Assembly: GCA_905234605.1 (NCBI GenBank)
Contig: CAJOIE010000006.1
Span: 1-64,000 of the forward strand
Source of the DNA: an uncultured Bacteroidaceae bacterium
Lineage (GTDB): Bacteria; Bacteroidota; Bacteroidia; Bacteroidales; Bacteroidaceae
DNA length: 64,000 bases
Direction: 5' to 3'
In this document: piece after piece, positions 61,869 to 64,000 of the stretch
Position numbering within the stretch: the first letter of the stretch is position 1
How the letters are laid out: the number at the start of each line of letters is the position of its first letter
The notes under the pieces: model-generated
What the model was told of the DNA's origin: nothing
What the model saw: only the letters and a program-made list of their open reading frames with translations
Databases searched by the model: none
Program-made: the position numbers and the translations under genes

Positions 61869-62798
61869 TTAAGGCAGGAGTGAGCGGCCTTCGGCGGTGA
61901 GCAGAGGAGCAATGACCTCAAAGGGTATGGTCATATTGGGCATGCCGACAGCGTAGGGGGCTATCTCGTATTGCTGATAGAGAAATGCCACACCCGTGGG
62001 AGTCAGCCATGGGGCCGTATGCGGCAATGGTATGCCGTCGGACAGCTCGTCTTCGGGGGTGTCGGGGTCGTCCCATAGCAGCAGGCGGTCGAGGAGTTCG
62101 GCATCGGTGAGTGGTGTGCTAAGGTCTTCACCCTCGGCAAAATACTCCTTCAGTCCGTCGCGGATGAGAGCTGTCAGCTCTGCCTTGCGTGTGGTGTCGA
62201 CCATGTTCCAGCCCATGTGTCTGCCATCGCTGCGACGGAAGGTGTGGCCTGCCGAGATGGTGGAACCGTGGGCACCGCCTAAGTAGGTGTATAGCTGGGT
62301 GGAGTAGGTGACGAAGGTGGCTGTCTGGTGCTCGGGGGCGGCACTGTAGTCGTTGGTGCATGTGACTTCCAGTCCCTCGCGCGCTGACTCGTCGACGTAG
62401 GCTGTGAGATAGGCCATGCTGATGCGACCCACCGTGTCGAGCAGGACTGCTGGTGTGCGTGCAATGCCCTCTGGCAGTTTAATGGCAGAGGGCTCGTCCT
62501 CGCCAAAGTATGGTTGGGCTGCCTGCACGAGCTCCGTCAGGAGGAAACGGCGTATGGAGTCGGCGAGTGCTGAGGTGTCGGCACTGGCTGGGAAGGCTAA
62601 TCTCAGCGACACGTCCACCTGCGAGCCGATGACTTGCAGCGTGTCGGTGAAGGTGTAGCACTCGGTGGCAAAGGTGTCTGGGGCGAGCCCGATGCTATCC
62701 TGCTGTCCGCCCTTGGGCTGACGGCATGAAGCAAAGAAGGTCGCACTGCTCACTGTGAGCAGTGCGACCAGCGTAGTGAGTAGTGGTCTCTTAACCAT
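61869..62798 (-). CDS. DUF3298/DUF4163 lipoprotein (RsiV/PdaC-like)
   Basis: A 309-aa lipoprotein (MVKRPLLTTLVALLTVSSAT; lipobox FASC). A DUF4163-like region (about 45-165) precedes a DUF3298 core, TYLGGAHGSTISAGHTFRRS and later PNMTIPFEVIAPLLTAEGRS. Such domains occur in peptidoglycan-deacetylase PdaC and in the lysozyme-sensing anti-sigma factor RsiV; this Bacteroidetes version is a stand-alone envelope lipoprotein. A lysozyme-binding or cell-wall role is inference. It is co-directional with, and close to, the C10 peptidase. Confidence 0.82.
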   Translation of the reverse strand: MVKRPLLTTLVALLTVSSATFFASCRQPKGGQQDSIGLAPDTFATECYTFTDTLQVIGSQVDVSLRLAFPASADTSALADSIRRFLLTELVQAAQPYFGEDEPSAIKLPEGIARTPAVLLDTVGRISMAYLTAYVDESAREGLEVTCTNDYSAAPEHQTATFVTYSTQLYTYLGGAHGSTISAGHTFRRSDGRHMGWNMVDTTRKAELTALIRDGLKEYFAEGEDLSTPLTDAELLDRLLLWDDPDTPEDELSDGIPLPHTAPWLTPTGVAFLYQQYEIAPYAVGMPNMTIPFEVIAPLLTAEGRSLLP

Positions 62799-62840
62799 GG
62801 TAGCATTTGGATTGACCGTTATGTGTGCATGGCTATAGCC

Positions 62841-63509
62841 TCATGCACGCACCTCGGCGATGACGGCGAGGCACTCACGGCATTTGTCGGTGACATATTG
62901 CCAGTCTTGAGCTGCGACACGCTCCTTGGGGAAGAGCTTGGAGCCCATGCCGACACAGAACACGCCTGCCTTGAACCAGGCACGCAGGTTGTCGGCCTCG
63001 GGGGCGACACCGCCCGTGACCATTATCTTAGACCAAGGCATAGGTGCCATGAGCCCCTTAACCATGTTGGGGCCGTAGACGTCGCCGGGGAAGAGCTTGG
63101 TGAGGTCGCAGCCGAGCTCCTGTGCCTTGCCTATCTCGCTCACGCTGCCACAGCCGGGGCAGTAGGGGACAAGGCGACGGTTGCACACGGGGGCAATATC
63201 GGGATTGAAGAGCGGGCCTACCACAAAGCATGCTCCCAACTGGATGTAGAGGGCAGCTGTAGGGGCATCGACCACGGAGCCTATGCCCAACGCCAGCTCG
63301 GGGCACTCCGTGGCGGCATACTTCACGCATTCGGCAAAGACCTCCTGTGCGAAGTCGCCACGATTAGTGAATTCGAAGGCGCGCACGCCGCCGTCGTAGC
63401 AGGCTTTGATGACGCGCTTTGCAACGTCGGTATCTTTATGGTAGAACACGGGCACCATTGGTGCCTCCTTGATTTTGGCCAGCACGGCCAGCTTGTCGAA
63501 CTTTGCCAT
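62841..63509 (-). CDS. eda: KDPG/KHG aldolase (2-keto-3-deoxygluconate-6-P aldolase)
   Basis: A 222-aa class I aldolase splitting KDPG to pyruvate and glyceraldehyde-3-P. It starts [20 protein letters not shown] with catalytic Glu46 in FEFTNR and Schiff-base Lys138 in [24 protein letters not shown] and [19 protein letters not shown] bind phosphate. A longer frame would begin 22 residues earlier in non-homologous sequence. It lies downstream of a sugar kinase gene on the same strand, the standard pair of the hexuronate/KDG pathway. Confidence 0.92.
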   Translation of the reverse strand: MAKFDKLAVLAKIKEAPMVPVFYHKDTDVAKRVIKACYDGGVRAFEFTNRGDFAQEVFAECVKYAATECPELALGIGSVVDAPTAALYIQLGACFVVGPLFNPDIAPVCNRRLVPYCPGCGSVSEIGKAQELGCDLTKLFPGDVYGPNMVKGLMAPMPWSKIMVTGGVAPEADNLRAWFKAGVFCVGMGSKLFPKERVAAQDWQYVTDKCRECLAVIAEVRA

Positions 63510-63658
63510 AGGTGGATACGCCCCATTATAGCTCCCTGTAAGATGGAAAGCGGAATGATGTGAAATAAGGGGCAATTATTATAAAGGTGAAAAGGGTAGG
63601 GTGTTATGCTGTGAGCAGATGTTGGTGAAACACTCTCTACATGGTGCGGAACGGGCAT

Positions 63659-64000
63659 CTATCGCTGCACGCGGCCGTTGGCACTGCCTGCTGCGAGAGC
63701 CTCTACCTCGTCGGCGGTGACAAGGTTGAAGTCGCCGTTGATGGTGTGCTTGAGTGCGCTGGCTGCTACGGCAAACTCGAGGGCCTCGCCCTGTGTGGCC
63801 TTTGTGAGCAGGCCGTGGATGAGCCCGCCAGAGAAACTGTCGCCGCCGCCTACACGGTCTATGATGGGGTTGATGTCGTAGCGCTTGCTCTGGTAGAACT
63901 CTTTGCCGTCGTAGATGAGGGCCTTCCAGCCGTTGTGTGTGGCAGAGAAGCTTTCGCGCAATGTGGACACAACATATTTGAAGCCGAACTGGTCGCGCAT
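63659..64000 (-). CDS. kdgK: PfkB-family sugar kinase, probable KDG kinase (5' end outside window)
   Basis: The last 113 codons of a ribokinase-family kinase. They contain the anion-hole and catalytic-base motif IDRVGGGDSFSGGLIHGLL (GxGD with catalytic Asp), NGDFNLVTADEVEALAAG, and ATHNGWKALIYDGKEFYQSK. The adjacent KDPG aldolase indicates 2-keto-3-deoxygluconate as substrate, supporting pectin/uronate catabolism, which fits the GH53 galactanase. The gene runs off the right edge and the true N-terminus is not visible. Confidence 0.82.
   Translation of the reverse strand: MRDQFGFKYVVSTLRESFSATHNGWKALIYDGKEFYQSKRYDINPIIDRVGGGDSFSGGLIHGLLTKATQGEALEFAVAASALKHTINGDFNLVTADEVEALAAGSANGRVQR

Overview
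The window looks like chromosomal DNA of a fairly G+C-rich Bacteroidales bacterium (Prevotellaceae or Muribaculaceae are my best guesses; the family is inference). The evidence is: repeated TAnnTTTG -7 promoter boxes; a six-gene Na+-translocating NADH:quinone reductase operon; methylmalonyl-CoA epimerase; Bacteroidetes-only families (DUF4270, DUF6048, DUF6452); Rho with a long disordered insert; secreted GH53, GH20, sulfatase, C1 and C10 peptidase proteins; and recurrent C-terminal tails of the type 'YDLxG...KGIYVVxGxK'. I found no tRNA, rRNA, CRISPR array or insertion sequence.

Layout. Positions 1-930 are clearly AT-rich and hold the 5' part of an AbiEi-type antitoxin gene with its own promoter and palindromic operator. 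This block abuts, and appears to have replaced, the 3' end of mnmE, whose conserved C-terminal Cys motif is missing, so the left edge looks like the border of an acquired island. From 0.9 to 7.9 kb run mnmE, threonine aldolase, a nucleoside phosphorylase, a PD40-like secreted protein and a fused NfnAB-type flavoprotein. From 8.1 to 13.7 kb are a 58-aa small protein, a multidomain GH53 galactanase and serS. GH20 follows on the plus strand, then a decayed ORF and a 35-bp tandem repeat, then the ribosomal pair rplU-rpmA. From 17.5 to 23.6 kb is a complete tripartite RND efflux operon (MFP, RND pump, outer-membrane factor). From 24 to 35.5 kb come a 1528-aa C1-peptidase/LamG/PKD protein, dsbD, tcdA (plus strand), two tandem deoxynucleoside kinases, DUF6048, DUF6452 and a GT2 glycosyltransferase.

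From 35.5 to 46.2 kb a TamB-like gene is divergent from nqrABCDEF; between them lie four CCCTGCATG direct repeats at about 22-bp spacing. Then follow a GEVED/lectin-like secreted protein paired with a Ser-type sulfatase, rho, an ABC-F (Uup-like) ATPase, a small secreted protein, DUF4270 with a starch-synthase-like N-domain protein, panC-panD, methylmalonyl-CoA epimerase, and a minus-strand run kdgK - KDPG aldolase - DUF3298 lipoprotein - C10 peptidase - HD hydrolase.

Together the genes describe an anaerobe that degrades plant and host glycans with secreted enzymes, balances NAD(P)H/ferredoxin with an Nfn-like enzyme, and builds a sodium gradient with NQR. The signals that gene calling does not explain are the mnmE/AbiE junction, two families of short intergenic repeats (period 9 bp, and 22-23 bp around CCCTGCA), the Cys-rich tail on NqrC, and the C-terminal tail shared by five secreted proteins.
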